A stretch of 12,690 nt of DNA from Eubacterium sp. AM49-13BH (GCF_003464165.1 NZ_QSEK01000045.1:1-12690); one strand, 5' to 3'; counted from the stretch's first letter, positions 1 to 6,524 are shown. Numbers and translations: made by a program. Notes: generated from the sequence alone by a model not told the origin.

Positions 1-1
1 T

Positions 2-361
2 GTGTTTTATAATTGGACCGAAATTAACAGCTATTTGTTTTATACTAAAAAATACCTTGTGGACATTAATCCTTATTTATTATTGATTTTAATATGGTTA
101 CAGGATTTTGTATATATAGTATCAGCAGAACTGTTATATCTGGTATTAAAGTGGATTTTTTTGCGTGGAAAAGAATCTGTTATAATTGTTGTGTGGTTAA
201 TATTTCTCGTTGTTGAAAGACTAACAGGGAGAATTATACCTGTTGTTAATGCAGCTACATTGCATATGGATATTGTTGCACAGATGTTTTTTATTGCTGT
301 TTTATTAATTGGTATGAAGCTGTTGTTATTAAAAAGAGTAATAAATAAAAGAGATTTCTGA
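2..361 (+). CDS. Small multi-pass membrane protein, 5' end probably cut by the window edge
   Basis: I do not recognise the family. The frame is open from the first bases of the window, and the GTG at position 2 need not be the real start, so the gene probably begins upstream. The visible 119 residues contain about three strongly hydrophobic stretches, near residues 22-52, 60-80 and 90-112, and end in a basic tail (KRVINKRDF). The stop codon overlaps the ATG at 361 (ATGA), so it is translationally coupled to the permease gene that follows. With the permease and ATPase next to it, this is likely a second membrane subunit of the same ABC transporter, as in paired-permease bacteriocin-immunity exporters. 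That role rests on position, not on a recognised motif. Confidence 0.6.
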   Translation: MFYNWTEINSYLFYTKKYLVDINPYLLLILIWLQDFVYIVSAELLYLVLKWIFLRGKESVIIVVWLIFLVVERLTGRIIPVVNAATLHMDIVAQMFFIAVLLIGMKLLLLKRVINKRDF

Positions 362-375
362 TGATGGGAGAAATT

Positions 376-1140
376 ATGCTTGAACAGTTAAGATATGATA
401 TGATTACGGGACTTTTTCATCATAAAAAGAGAGCATTACTGGTGATTATAAGTGTTCTTTTGACATATGTATTTATGTGTTTCTCCTATCGTGGATTAAT
501 TAATACAGCTGATTTTATTAAGTTATTATTCAGTGGTATGTCTTATATTACTGATGAAAAGAGATTTGTGATTCCTAATGGTATATGGCTTGCAATTAAT
601 TTAGTGCTTGCATTTCATATAGGAATGATTGTTAATGACGATCTTGGATCATATGGGAAGTTACGGCTTATGAAAGTTGGAAGCAGGATTAAATGGTGGA
701 TGGCTAAAGTCGTTTTAGTATCTGCAAGTGTGGTAGCTTATTATATGTTAATATTAGCTGCAGCATGTTCCACAGCAATTATTTCATTAATATGCAGAAC
801 AGTTGTTGTAAATGTGTCTATAATTCAGAATATAACAGTACCGGAATGTATGAAAGCAATCGCTATGTTGGTAAGTGTTTCAATTATGATAAGTATTGTT
901 CAGGCAGTGATAACACTTATTGATTATAAGATAGGGATAGTGTGTGTTGGTTTGTTTATGGCATATACAATGTATGATAGAACGCATGCATTCATTGGAA
1001 ATTACTTGATGCTTATGAGATATTATCAGGGAATCAATAATTATATTGTCAATGTTAGTATAGTCTATGGAGTAATTATAATGGCAAGTATAGTTGGTAT
1101 TATAATTGTGAAAAAATGTGCAATATATATATGGAGATGA
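376..1140 (+). CDS. ABC-2-like transporter permease subunit
   Basis: This is an integral membrane protein of about 254 residues with roughly six hydrophobic segments: one near the N-terminus after a basic stretch (HHKKR), two in the middle and the rest in the C-terminal half. Between segments two and three lies a charged loop, SYGKLRLMKVGSRIKWWMAK, the type of cytoplasmic coupling loop seen in clostridial ABC-2-like permeases. There is no ATPase domain, but one is encoded immediately downstream with only a 2-nt gap. An in-frame ATG also exists at 361, overlapping the upstream stop. I prefer 376 because GGGAG at 365-369 is correctly spaced before it. The protein probably forms the transmembrane part of an exporter or immunity transporter together with its neighbours. 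The substrate is unknown. Confidence 0.75.
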   Translation: MLEQLRYDMITGLFHHKKRALLVIISVLLTYVFMCFSYRGLINTADFIKLLFSGMSYITDEKRFVIPNGIWLAINLVLAFHIGMIVNDDLGSYGKLRLMKVGSRIKWWMAKVVLVSASVVAYYMLILAAACSTAIISLICRTVVVNVSIIQNITVPECMKAIAMLVSVSIMISIVQAVITLIDYKIGIVCVGLFMAYTMYDRTHAFIGNYLMLMRYYQGINNYIVNVSIVYGVIIMASIVGIIIVKKCAIYIWR

Positions 1141-1142
1141 AT

Positions 1143-1775
1143 ATGAGTGAGATTATTATAAAAAATGTATCAAAGCGATTCAATAAACAGCTTGTTCTAG
1201 ACAATATCAATATGGAACTTACATCAGGACATATATATGGAATTGCTGGAATTAATGGTTCGGGAAAGACAGTTCTCATGAAATGTATATGTGGTCTTAT
1301 AATGCCAACAATGGGAAGTGTACATGTTGATGGTAAACAGATTGGGAAAGATATTGATTTTCCGGATAGTATAGGTGCACTCATAGAAACACCAGGTTTT
1401 ATTGAATATTACAATGCATTGGATAATATGCTTAGTCTTGCATCTATAAAAAAAATAACAACAAAAGATGAAATTATAGCTTTGTTGGAAAAAGTAGGAT
1501 TAGATCCGAATGAAAAAAAGAAAGTGAAAAAATACTCGTTGGGAATGAGACAAAAACTTGGAATTGCAATGGCATTATTGGATAATCCTGACATTATCAT
1601 ATTAGATGAGCCATTTAATGCTCTTGACAAAAAAAGTGTTTTGAATGTAAGAAATATTATACTTGCCTTAAAGGCAGATAATAAACTTGTTATTTTATCA
1701 AGTCATGATGGAGCGCTTCTTGAAGAGGTGACGGATAAGGTATATGAAATAGAGGAAGGTAAGATAGTTGAGTAA
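1143..1775 (+). CDS. ABC transporter ATP-binding protein
   Basis: This is a complete single-domain ABC ATPase of 210 residues that powers the adjacent permease. It shows the Walker A motif GINGSGKT near residue 36, the signature YSLGMRQK, the Walker B/D-loop IIILDEPFNALD and the switch histidine in SSHD. The signature is SLGMRQ rather than SGGQ, the variant usual in the CcmA/BcrA-like ATPases of drug, bacteriocin and lantibiotic-immunity exporters. An in-frame ATG exists at 1116 inside the permease gene. I chose 1143 because GGAG at 1133-1136 lies 6 nt upstream and the family normally begins just before the first beta strand (here SEIIIKNVSKRF). The last codons overlap the TTG start of the following gene. 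It is a cytoplasmic energy-coupling subunit. Confidence 0.92.
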   Translation: MSEIIIKNVSKRFNKQLVLDNINMELTSGHIYGIAGINGSGKTVLMKCICGLIMPTMGSVHVDGKQIGKDIDFPDSIGALIETPGFIEYYNALDNMLSLASIKKITTKDEIIALLEKVGLDPNEKKKVKKYSLGMRQKLGIAMALLDNPDIIILDEPFNALDKKSVLNVRNIILALKADNKLVILSSHDGALLEEVTDKVYEIEEGKIVE

Positions 1776-2331
1776 AGAAACTAATAAAAAGCATATAATA
1801 GTTGCAGCTTTTATTGTAATGGTAATCATAGCTTTTTATATATCAGCTGTAATGTATCAAACACATAAGTATCCAGCTCCAACTCTTGAAAGTGTAAATA
1901 TTGATACGGATATTATTTGTGGTGAATATGTGTATAAAGCTACTGAAGCTGGATTTGTAAGTGACGAAAATGTAGGAAAATTGTGGCAGGAAGAAATAGA
2001 AGAATTTGGAGATGTTCGTGTGGTTTATGTAAAACTGATGTATGAAAGGATAGTTGAAAAGACGGATGCGTCAAGAATTACTCAATTAGGGGACTATACA
2101 TTAGTTACTGATACATATAATCAGGCACCAGATTTAGTGAGATATATGAATTTTAATTCAATAGAAGAGCAAAGCAAGTCAACGGATAGTGTAGGAGACA
2201 GTAAAGAAATCTGTATAGTATTCACAATTCCTAAGGTACAGTTTACAGAAAAGCAATGGGAAAAGATGAAAATAGAAGATTTTAAATTGCATATATCAAG
2301 ATATCCTGTTATTAAAGAAATAAAACTATAA
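1768..2331 (+). CDS. Membrane-anchored extracytoplasmic protein of the ABC cluster, unknown family
   Basis: I do not recognise this 187-residue protein. A basic N-terminus (MSKETNKKH) is followed by one hydrophobic segment at about residues 9-29, then a soluble, acidic domain of about 155 residues with no cysteine pair or lipobox. The topology predicts a single-pass anchor with the domain outside the cell. The start is TTG at 1768, preceded by GGAAGG at 1754-1759 with good spacing. It overlaps the ATPase gene by 8 nt, so the two are very probably co-translated. In such cassettes an anchored extracellular partner may bind the transported or excluded peptide. That is inference from context only. 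Confidence 0.65.
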   Translation: MSKETNKKHIIVAAFIVMVIIAFYISAVMYQTHKYPAPTLESVNIDTDIICGEYVYKATEAGFVSDENVGKLWQEEIEEFGDVRVVYVKLMYERIVEKTDASRITQLGDYTLVTDTYNQAPDLVRYMNFNSIEEQSKSTDSVGDSKEICIVFTIPKVQFTEKQWEKMKIEDFKLHISRYPVIKEIKL

Positions 2332-2336
2332 TTAGA

Positions 2337-2364
2337 TTGTTATTAAAAGAAATTGGCGTAGAAT
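2337..2364 (+). promoter_or_regulatory. Possible weak sigma-A promoter before the lipoprotein gene
   Basis: TTGTTA at 2337-2342 and TAGAAT at 2359-2364 are separated by 16 nt, in the 51-nt gap between the ABC cluster and the lipoprotein gene. The match is moderate and such boxes are common in AT-rich DNA. The lipoprotein could equally be read through from the upstream operon, since no terminator is visible in this gap. Confidence 0.25.
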
Positions 2365-2382
2365 ATAAGCGGAGGTGATGTT

Positions 2383-2823
2383 ATGAAGCGAGTATGCTTA
2401 TATTCTATGCATTTTGGTTTATGTGTGTTATGTATCTGCACGATGGCTCTGGTTCTTAGTGGCTGCTCTGGCAGGAATGAGAAGCAGACAGGTGTGGCTG
2501 ATAGAATGTCAGGTGAATCTGAAAAAAGAGGTTATAATCCAGAGATGGCCTTTGATTATGATGAACATGAGGATATAGAGGTTGATGATAACTATGTTTC
2601 AAGTCTGTGTTCGGAGGCTGTAAGAGAACTTGAAGTTATGTTTGGCCCGGCAGAATTCTACATAAGGGCAGAGAATAGTGGAGAGGACAGCTACACACTT
2701 AATATCATGTATAATGGTAAAGCCGCAGAATTTGACGATGACGAATTACAACAGATATATGCATACATAGGGCAGGAATATAAAGAAGTAAAACTCACAG
2801 GCATCAATATACAGAGTTGGTAG
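2383..2823 (+). CDS. Small acidic lipoprotein of unknown function
   Basis: This predicted surface lipoprotein has 146 residues. The signal peptide has a short basic start (MKR) and a hydrophobic core, and ends in the lipobox LSGC, with the acylated cysteine at residue 28. The mature part is strongly acidic and about 118 residues long, with several Asp/Glu runs (DYDEHEDIEVDDN) and no motif I recognise. GGAGG at 2371-2375, 7 nt before the ATG, is one of the best ribosome binding sites in the window. The gene lies 51 nt after the ABC cluster. Downstream it is followed by about 185 nt of non-coding sequence and then a strong terminator, so it is probably the last gene of its transcript. It may serve the transporter as a surface partner or be independent. 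Confidence 0.8.
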   Translation: MKRVCLYSMHFGLCVLCICTMALVLSGCSGRNEKQTGVADRMSGESEKRGYNPEMAFDYDEHEDIEVDDNYVSSLCSEAVRELEVMFGPAEFYIRAENSGEDSYTLNIMYNGKAAEFDDDELQQIYAYIGQEYKEVKLTGINIQSW

Positions 2824-3008
2824 TTGAATAATTATCAGTGATATGTTATATTAATCGAGGCGTTGAATTGGGGACACCACTTTTCAAGACCAGCAGGTAT
2901 GAAGCAAAGAGAGTTGATGATAATCGGCTTACAGTATTCATACAGGCGAACATACAACAGGCGTCGGTAATAATAGATTTCCGGCGTATTCATATTGTGA
3001 ATTTTAGA
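2824..3008 (+). other. Non-coding stretch between lipoprotein gene and terminator, with local hairpins
   Basis: I see no gene in these 185 nt. Frames are open on both strands through this stretch, but none has a ribosome binding site or a recognisable product. One hairpin is visible: CGTCGG at about 2962-2967 can pair with CCGGCG at about 2982-2987 (one G-U pair), with a loop of about 14 nt. It may be a long 3' untranslated region of the lipoprotein mRNA or an independent small RNA that ends at the terminator at 3009-3042. Confidence 0.35.
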
Positions 3009-3042
3009 GGCAGAGCCAGCTGGAAAGCGGCTCTGCCTTTTT
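3009..3042 (+). terminator. Strong Rho-independent terminator
   Basis: GGCAGAGCC (3009-3017) pairs perfectly with GGCTCTGCC (3029-3037), an 11-nt loop lies between them, and TTTTT follows at 3038-3042. It should end transcripts from the lipoprotein gene or from an RNA in the preceding gap. Its 3' arm and T-tract (3035-3042) are also the start of the long inverted repeat of the next element, so the two structures cannot both form fully. Confidence 0.85.
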
Positions 3043-3181
3043 GCGCGAGTAGCGATGAGAGAAGACATGGAAATTTCACAGTCGTGCTTGCACGAACTGT
3101 GAAATTTATATGGGCTCTCGAGGAGCACCGCGACAACGACAGAACGAAGTTCTGGAGTGTGAGCTGCTCGCGCAAAAAGGC
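3035..3181. repeat. Structured, GC-rich inverted-repeat element (candidate dispersed repeat or structured RNA)
   Basis: The outer arms GCCTTTTTGCGCGAGTAGC (3035-3053) and GCTGCTCGCGCAAAAAGGC (3163-3181) are complementary over 19 bp, with a single G-T wobble. Inside are a 16-bp hairpin with one bulged A (3071-3087 against 3090-3107), a 6-bp hairpin CAGAAC-GAA-GTTCTG (3140-3154), and GCTC (3114-3117) that can pair with GAGC (3123-3126). Together they would fold into a multi-branched junction. A near-direct repeat follows each outer arm (GAGAGAAGACATG at 3057-3069 and AAGAGAAGCCATG at 3183-3195). There is no coding capacity I believe. The translation resembles hypothetical-protein fragments I vaguely associate with Lachnospiraceae genomes, which suggests a multi-copy family. 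I cannot confirm that here. Confidence 0.65.
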
Positions 3182-3260
3182 GAAGAGAAGCCATGTAAGC
3201 TGAAATGTGCTTGTACAGATTCAAACGCAAAGAATGGCGGAGAGAAGGAAAGGAGGCACA

Positions 3261-3470
3261 ATGGTACAGATTAATGGAGAACAACAGGATGTTGCACTAG
3301 TTGCAGGAAAGACACTTCTTGCTTATGTAACAGAAGCTGGGTATGACCCGGTAGGTATTGTAATTGAGAAGAATATGGAAATAATTCATAGGGAAGATTT
3401 TGATAAAGTAAGTATTGAAGACGGAGACGTGATTGAAATATTGCACTTTGTCGGTGGCGGTCAGTTCTGA
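3261..3470 (+). CDS. thiS: Sulfur carrier protein ThiS with a two-residue C-terminal extension
   Basis: ThiS is a ubiquitin-fold carrier. Its C-terminal Gly is adenylated by ThiF and converted to a thiocarboxylate that donates sulfur to ThiG for the thiazole ring of thiamin. The 69-residue protein has the family's short length, a beta-grasp pattern, and the end motif DGDVIEILHFVGGG. The reading frame continues for Gln-Phe after Gly67, whereas a typical ThiS stops at the glycines. A free Gly-Gly end would therefore need removal of QF by a protease. The start at 3261 is supported by AGGAGG at 3251-3256. An in-frame ATG at 3207 lacks such a site and would add 18 residues unlike ThiS. It is first in the thi gene group, and no thiF is adjacent. 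Confidence 0.88.
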   Translation: MVQINGEQQDVALVAGKTLLAYVTEAGYDPVGIVIEKNMEIIHREDFDKVSIEDGDVIEILHFVGGGQF

Positions 3471-3495
3471 CATAAAGGAACGAGTAAGAGAGTCA

Positions 3496-3663
3496 GATTG
3501 GACTTTAAAGCGGAGTGAGGCACGGATGAAGTCCAAAAAGGAAGCCAAAAGAGCGGAGGATTGGACGTTAAAGCAGTGGGAAAGCATGATGAAGTCCAAA
3601 AAGGAAGTCAAAGTGCGCCGGATTGGACGTTAAAGCGGTGAGAAGACACAATGAAGTCCAAAA
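3496..3663 (+). repeat. Three tandem 62-63-bp hairpin repeats between thiS and thiG
   Basis: Three units begin at 3496, 3559 and 3621 with GATTGGAC. Each holds TTGGAC (3498, 3561, 3623) and, 27 nt after it, the complementary GTCCAA (3531, 3594, 3656). Conserved blocks are TTGGAC-t/g-TTAAAGC on the left and ATGAAGTCCAAAA on the right, and units 1 and 2 share a following AAGGAAG-c/t-CAAA. The loop interior is variable. Unit 1 has a perfect 8-bp stem (TTGGACTT/AAGTCCAA), while units 2 and 3 have one internal mismatch beyond the core. In mRNA this gives three consecutive stem-loops in the thiS-thiG spacer. They might set thiG expression relative to thiS by stability, processing or attenuation. 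None is followed by a clean U-tract. Confidence 0.8.
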
Positions 3664-3710
3664 TATGAAAGCCTAAACATAATCACAGACAACAGGAGGA
3701 TATCAAAACA

Positions 3711-4523
3711 ATGGAAAACAAGATGGAAGACATGACCAGAAAAGAAGACATGAATAAGAAAGAAGATAAGCTGATATTAGGAGGACATGAGTTCAACAGC
3801 AGATTCATATTAGGTTCAGGAAAGTACAATGTGAATCTTATTAAGGCGGCAGTTGAGCAGGGCGGTGCTGAAATTATCACACTTGCTCTTAGACGTGCCA
3901 ATACAGAGAATAAAGAGAATATTCTTGATTTCATACCGAAGGGAGTAACTCTTCTTCCTAATACTTCAGGAGCAAGAAATGCAGAGGAAGCGGTAAGAAT
4001 TGCGAGACTCAGCCGTGAGATGGGATGTGGAGATTTTGTAAAGATTGAGATTATGCATGATGCAAAGTATCTTCTCCCAGATAACTATGAGACAGTGAAA
4101 GCAACTGAAATACTAGCTAAGGAAGGCTTTGTGGTAATGCCCTACATGTATCCTGACCTGAATGTGGCAAGAGATTTACAGAATGCCGGAGCTGCCTGCG
4201 TTATGCCGCTTGCCTCACCGATTGGAAGCAATAATGGACTTTCAACCAAAGCATTTATACAGATACTTATTGACGAGATTGATCTGCCAATTATCGTGGA
4301 TGCAGGAATTGGCAAGCCTTCGCAGGCATGTGAGGCAATGGAGATGGGAGCTGCTGCGGTCATGGCTAATACAGCGATTGCGACTGCAGGAAATGTTCCG
4401 GCAATGGCAGAGGCGTTTAAGAAGGCTATAGAGGCAGGAAGAAGTGCTTATCTTACAGGAATGGGAAGAGTCCTTGCAAGAGGCGGAAGCGCATCAGACC
4501 CATTGACAGGATTCTTACGTTAA
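3711..4523 (+). CDS. thiG: Thiazole synthase ThiG
   Basis: ThiG condenses 1-deoxy-D-xylulose 5-phosphate, dehydroglycine (2-iminoacetate from ThiH) and sulfur from ThiS thiocarboxylate into the thiazole phosphate of thiamin. It is a cytoplasmic TIM-barrel enzyme. The 270-residue sequence matches the family throughout: LGSGKYN near residue 35, the Schiff-base lysine in DFVKIEI (Lys111), [13 protein letters not shown] near 165, [13 protein letters not shown] near 195 and [14 protein letters not shown] near 220. About 20 N-terminal residues, very rich in Lys, Glu, Asp and Met, precede the usual start and make it slightly longer than a typical ThiG of about 255. AGGAGG at 3694-3699 supports the ATG at 3711, although 11 nt is a long spacing. 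Later in-frame ATGs (3723, 3732, 3750) lack their own site. It follows thiS after 240 nt of hairpin repeats. Confidence 0.96.
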   Translation: MENKMEDMTRKEDMNKKEDKLILGGHEFNSRFILGSGKYNVNLIKAAVEQGGAEIITLALRRANTENKENILDFIPKGVTLLPNTSGARNAEEAVRIARLSREMGCGDFVKIEIMHDAKYLLPDNYETVKATEILAKEGFVVMPYMYPDLNVARDLQNAGAACVMPLASPIGSNNGLSTKAFIQILIDEIDLPIIVDAGIGKPSQACEAMEMGAAAVMANTAIATAGNVPAMAEAFKKAIEAGRSAYLTGMGRVLARGGSASDPLTGFLR

Positions 4524-4535
4524 ATGTGGAGAGCA

Positions 4536-4609
4536 ATCCCAAAGGTGCATTGCAAGAGATACTGGCGGGATAATTTCAGCGGAAGCATAACTTCGGGGAA
4601 GTATTGCTT
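4536..4609 (+). promoter_or_regulatory. Stem-loops in the thiG-thiH spacer
   Basis: The 125-nt gap holds two possible structures. ATCCC (4536-4540) pairs with GGGAT (4567-4571) around a large loop. AAGCATAACTTC (4584-4595) pairs with GAAGTATTGCTT (4598-4609) at 10 of 12 positions, leaving a two-base internal loop. The second is the better hairpin. Neither is followed by a T-tract, so termination is unlikely. They might stabilise or mark a cleavage point in the thi mRNA. Confidence 0.4.
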
Positions 4610-4648
4610 GACGAAATATGAGAATATAATAGAAAAGAAGGCAGAATA

Positions 4649-5908
4649 ATGAACGAGGAAAATCAGGTATATTTTATAGACAGTGACCAGCTTCCACCGG
4701 CTGCGTTAGAGAGAAAACATAAGTTAGAGCAGGATCCGTCATTCAGAACAGATTACATGAAATATCTTGATGACATGGAAATAATTAATTCAGATATTAA
4801 GGATAAAGTCTTAAAGGCAATGGATGAGTATGACTATGATTCATACACAGCCGCAGATGTGGAGAGGGCATTAAGCAAAGATACCTGCAATATAGAGGAC
4901 TTTAAGGCATTGCTTTCACCAGCCGCAGCACCTTACTTAGAGCAGATGGCAAGAAAAGCAGAGAATGAAACTAAGAAACATTTTGGCAATACAGTGTATA
5001 TATTTACACCTATCTATATAGCTAATTACTGCCAGAATTACTGCATATACTGTGGATTCAACTGCTACAATAACATTCATAGAAAGAAACTTTCATTCGA
5101 GGAAATTGAGCATGAGATGAAAGTTATTGCAGATACAGGAATGGAAGAAATCCTGATACTGACAGGAGAGAGCAGAAAATATTCAGATGTTGAGTATATT
5201 GGCGAATCAGTTAAGATTGCAAGAAAATATTTCAAGAATATCGGCATAGAGATATATCCTGTAAATGTGGATGAATACCGCTATCTTCATGAATGTGGAG
5301 TTGATTATGTGACAGTATTCCAGGAAACTTATAATCCTGTAAAGTATGAGACATTACATTTGTTAGGACATAAGAGAGTATGGCCGTACAGATTTGATGC
5401 ACAGGAGAGGGCGCTTATGGCAGGCATGAGAGGAGCAGGCTTCTCGGCATTGTTAGGACTTGATGATTTCAGGAAAGACGCACTTGCAACGGCGCTTCAT
5501 GTGTATTATCTGAACCGTAAATATCCACATGCCGAGCTGAGCTTAAGCTGTCCAAGACTCCGCCCGATAATCAACAATGATAAGATTAATCCGCGTGATG
5601 TGGGCGAAAAACAGCTCTGTCAGGTCCTCTGTGCATACAGACTGTTTCTGCCATTCGTTGGTATTACAGTTTCAAGTCGTGAGAGTGCGCAGTTTAGAAA
5701 TGGTATAACCAAGATATGTGCCACTAAAGTTTCAGCAGGTGTCTCAACAGGAATCGGCGACCATGAATCTAAATATACAGGAAAAGAAGATGATGATGCC
5801 GGAGATGAACAGTTTGAAATCAATGATAACCGTTCATTTGACAGAATGTATAAGGATATGGAGGATGGCGGGCTTCAGCCAGTCGTGAATGAATACATTT
5901 ATGTATAG
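4649..5908 (+). CDS. thiH: 2-iminoacetate synthase ThiH (radical SAM tyrosine lyase)
   Basis: ThiH cleaves tyrosine to 2-iminoacetate (dehydroglycine) and p-cresol using a [4Fe-4S] cluster and S-adenosylmethionine, and supplies ThiG. This oxygen-sensitive enzyme replaces ThiO in anaerobes. The cluster motif CQNYCIYC gives Cys128, Cys132 and Cys135, preceded by TPIYIANY and followed by GFNCYN, as in ThiH. ILTGES near 171, the ETYNPVKYETLHLLGHK stretch near 247, the LLGLDD loop and the late TVSSRES motif all match the family. The length of 419 is only modestly longer than the usual 370-380, partly through an N-terminal segment and an acidic insert GKEDDDAGDEQ near residue 380. GAAGG at 4637-4641 supports the start. 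The next gene overlaps its 3' end. Confidence 0.96.
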   Translation: MNEENQVYFIDSDQLPPAALERKHKLEQDPSFRTDYMKYLDDMEIINSDIKDKVLKAMDEYDYDSYTAADVERALSKDTCNIEDFKALLSPAAAPYLEQMARKAENETKKHFGNTVYIFTPIYIANYCQNYCIYCGFNCYNNIHRKKLSFEEIEHEMKVIADTGMEEILILTGESRKYSDVEYIGESVKIARKYFKNIGIEIYPVNVDEYRYLHECGVDYVTVFQETYNPVKYETLHLLGHKRVWPYRFDAQERALMAGMRGAGFSALLGLDDFRKDALATALHVYYLNRKYPHAELSLSCPRLRPIINNDKINPRDVGEKQLCQVLCAYRLFLPFVGITVSSRESAQFRNGITKICATKVSAGVSTGIGDHESKYTGKEDDDAGDEQFEINDNRSFDRMYKDMEDGGLQPVVNEYIYV

Positions 5909-6515
5909 AAAATATATATGTATAACGAACAGACATCTGGTGAACGGCAGCGGTGGCGCAGAGTGTACCATGGAGGAGTACATTATGCAGCTTGAAAAAT
6001 GTGTGGCACTGCACCCATATGCCATGATACTTCGTGAAAAGGATATGGACAGGCAGGACTACAGGGAACTTGCCAGACACATACAGGTAATGTGCAGGGA
6101 AGCTTCTGTTAAAATGTTTGTTCACAGTGATATCAGTGTAGCAGAGTATGCAGGCTGTGGAAATGTACATTTTTCAATGGAACATTTTAAACAAATGTGT
6201 AATGAACAGGCTGATGTGATAAAGGGGCTTGATTGTGTGAGCGTGTCGTGCCACAGTATTGAAGAGGCAGTGAATGCTACCCGCGCAGGAGCAGACCAGA
6301 TTGTGCTTGGAACGATATTTGAGACACAGTGCAAGCCGGGGAAGATGGGGGCAGGACTTAGTTTTCTTAAAGAAGTGTGTAGAGCGGCTCATACTGTTAA
6401 TCCCACAGTAAAAGTGTTTGCGATTGGAGGAATTAAGCCTGATAACATTGGGAAAGTGCTTGAAGCCGGTGCAGATGGCGGATGTATGATGTCATGGTTT
6501 ATGCAACAAGATTAA
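5901..6515 (+). CDS. TenI/ThiE-like protein (thiazole tautomerase or thiamin phosphate synthase family)
   Basis: This is a TIM-barrel protein of about 204 residues that closes the thi operon. The start fits the family (YICITNRHLV), and ILREKD matches the phosphate-side strand of ThiE/TenI. The C-terminal half, CHSIEEAVNA, LGTIFETQCKPGKMG, VFAIGGIKPDN and AGADGGCMMS, is closer to TenI (FET-C-K-G) than to classical ThiE (GPIFPT-TK). ThiE joins thiazole phosphate to the pyrimidine pyrophosphate, and TenI aromatises the thiazole made by ThiG. As I recall Bacillus subtilis TenI, the catalytic His122 sits where this protein has Thr (LG-T-IFET), so activity is uncertain. An in-frame ATG at 5889 is an alternative start. 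Neither start has a clear ribosome binding site, and I prefer 5901, which overlaps thiH by 8 nt and fits translational coupling. Confidence 0.85.
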   Translation: MYRKYICITNRHLVNGSGGAECTMEEYIMQLEKCVALHPYAMILREKDMDRQDYRELARHIQVMCREASVKMFVHSDISVAEYAGCGNVHFSMEHFKQMCNEQADVIKGLDCVSVSCHSIEEAVNATRAGADQIVLGTIFETQCKPGKMGAGLSFLKEVCRAAHTVNPTVKVFAIGGIKPDNIGKVLEAGADGGCMMSWFMQQD

Positions 6516-6524
6516 AAAATAGAC

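Noticed and set aside
2835..3284. Long open frames on both strands across the non-coding region before thiS
   Set aside because: They cross a strong terminator and an inverted-repeat element, lack ribosome binding sites and show no protein-like pattern. Inverted repeats readily keep frames open on both strands.
3433..3633. 66-codon + strand reading frame with repeated DWTLK/MKSKKE peptide
   Set aside because: It starts inside thiS with no ribosome binding site, its periodicity comes from the tandem hairpins, and the third repeat is out of frame (62-bp step). It is better explained as structured DNA/RNA than as a protein gene.
3496..3663. Possible CRISPR array
   Set aside because: There are only three units, with degenerate arms around a variable loop and related sequence in the would-be spacers. 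No cas gene is in the window.
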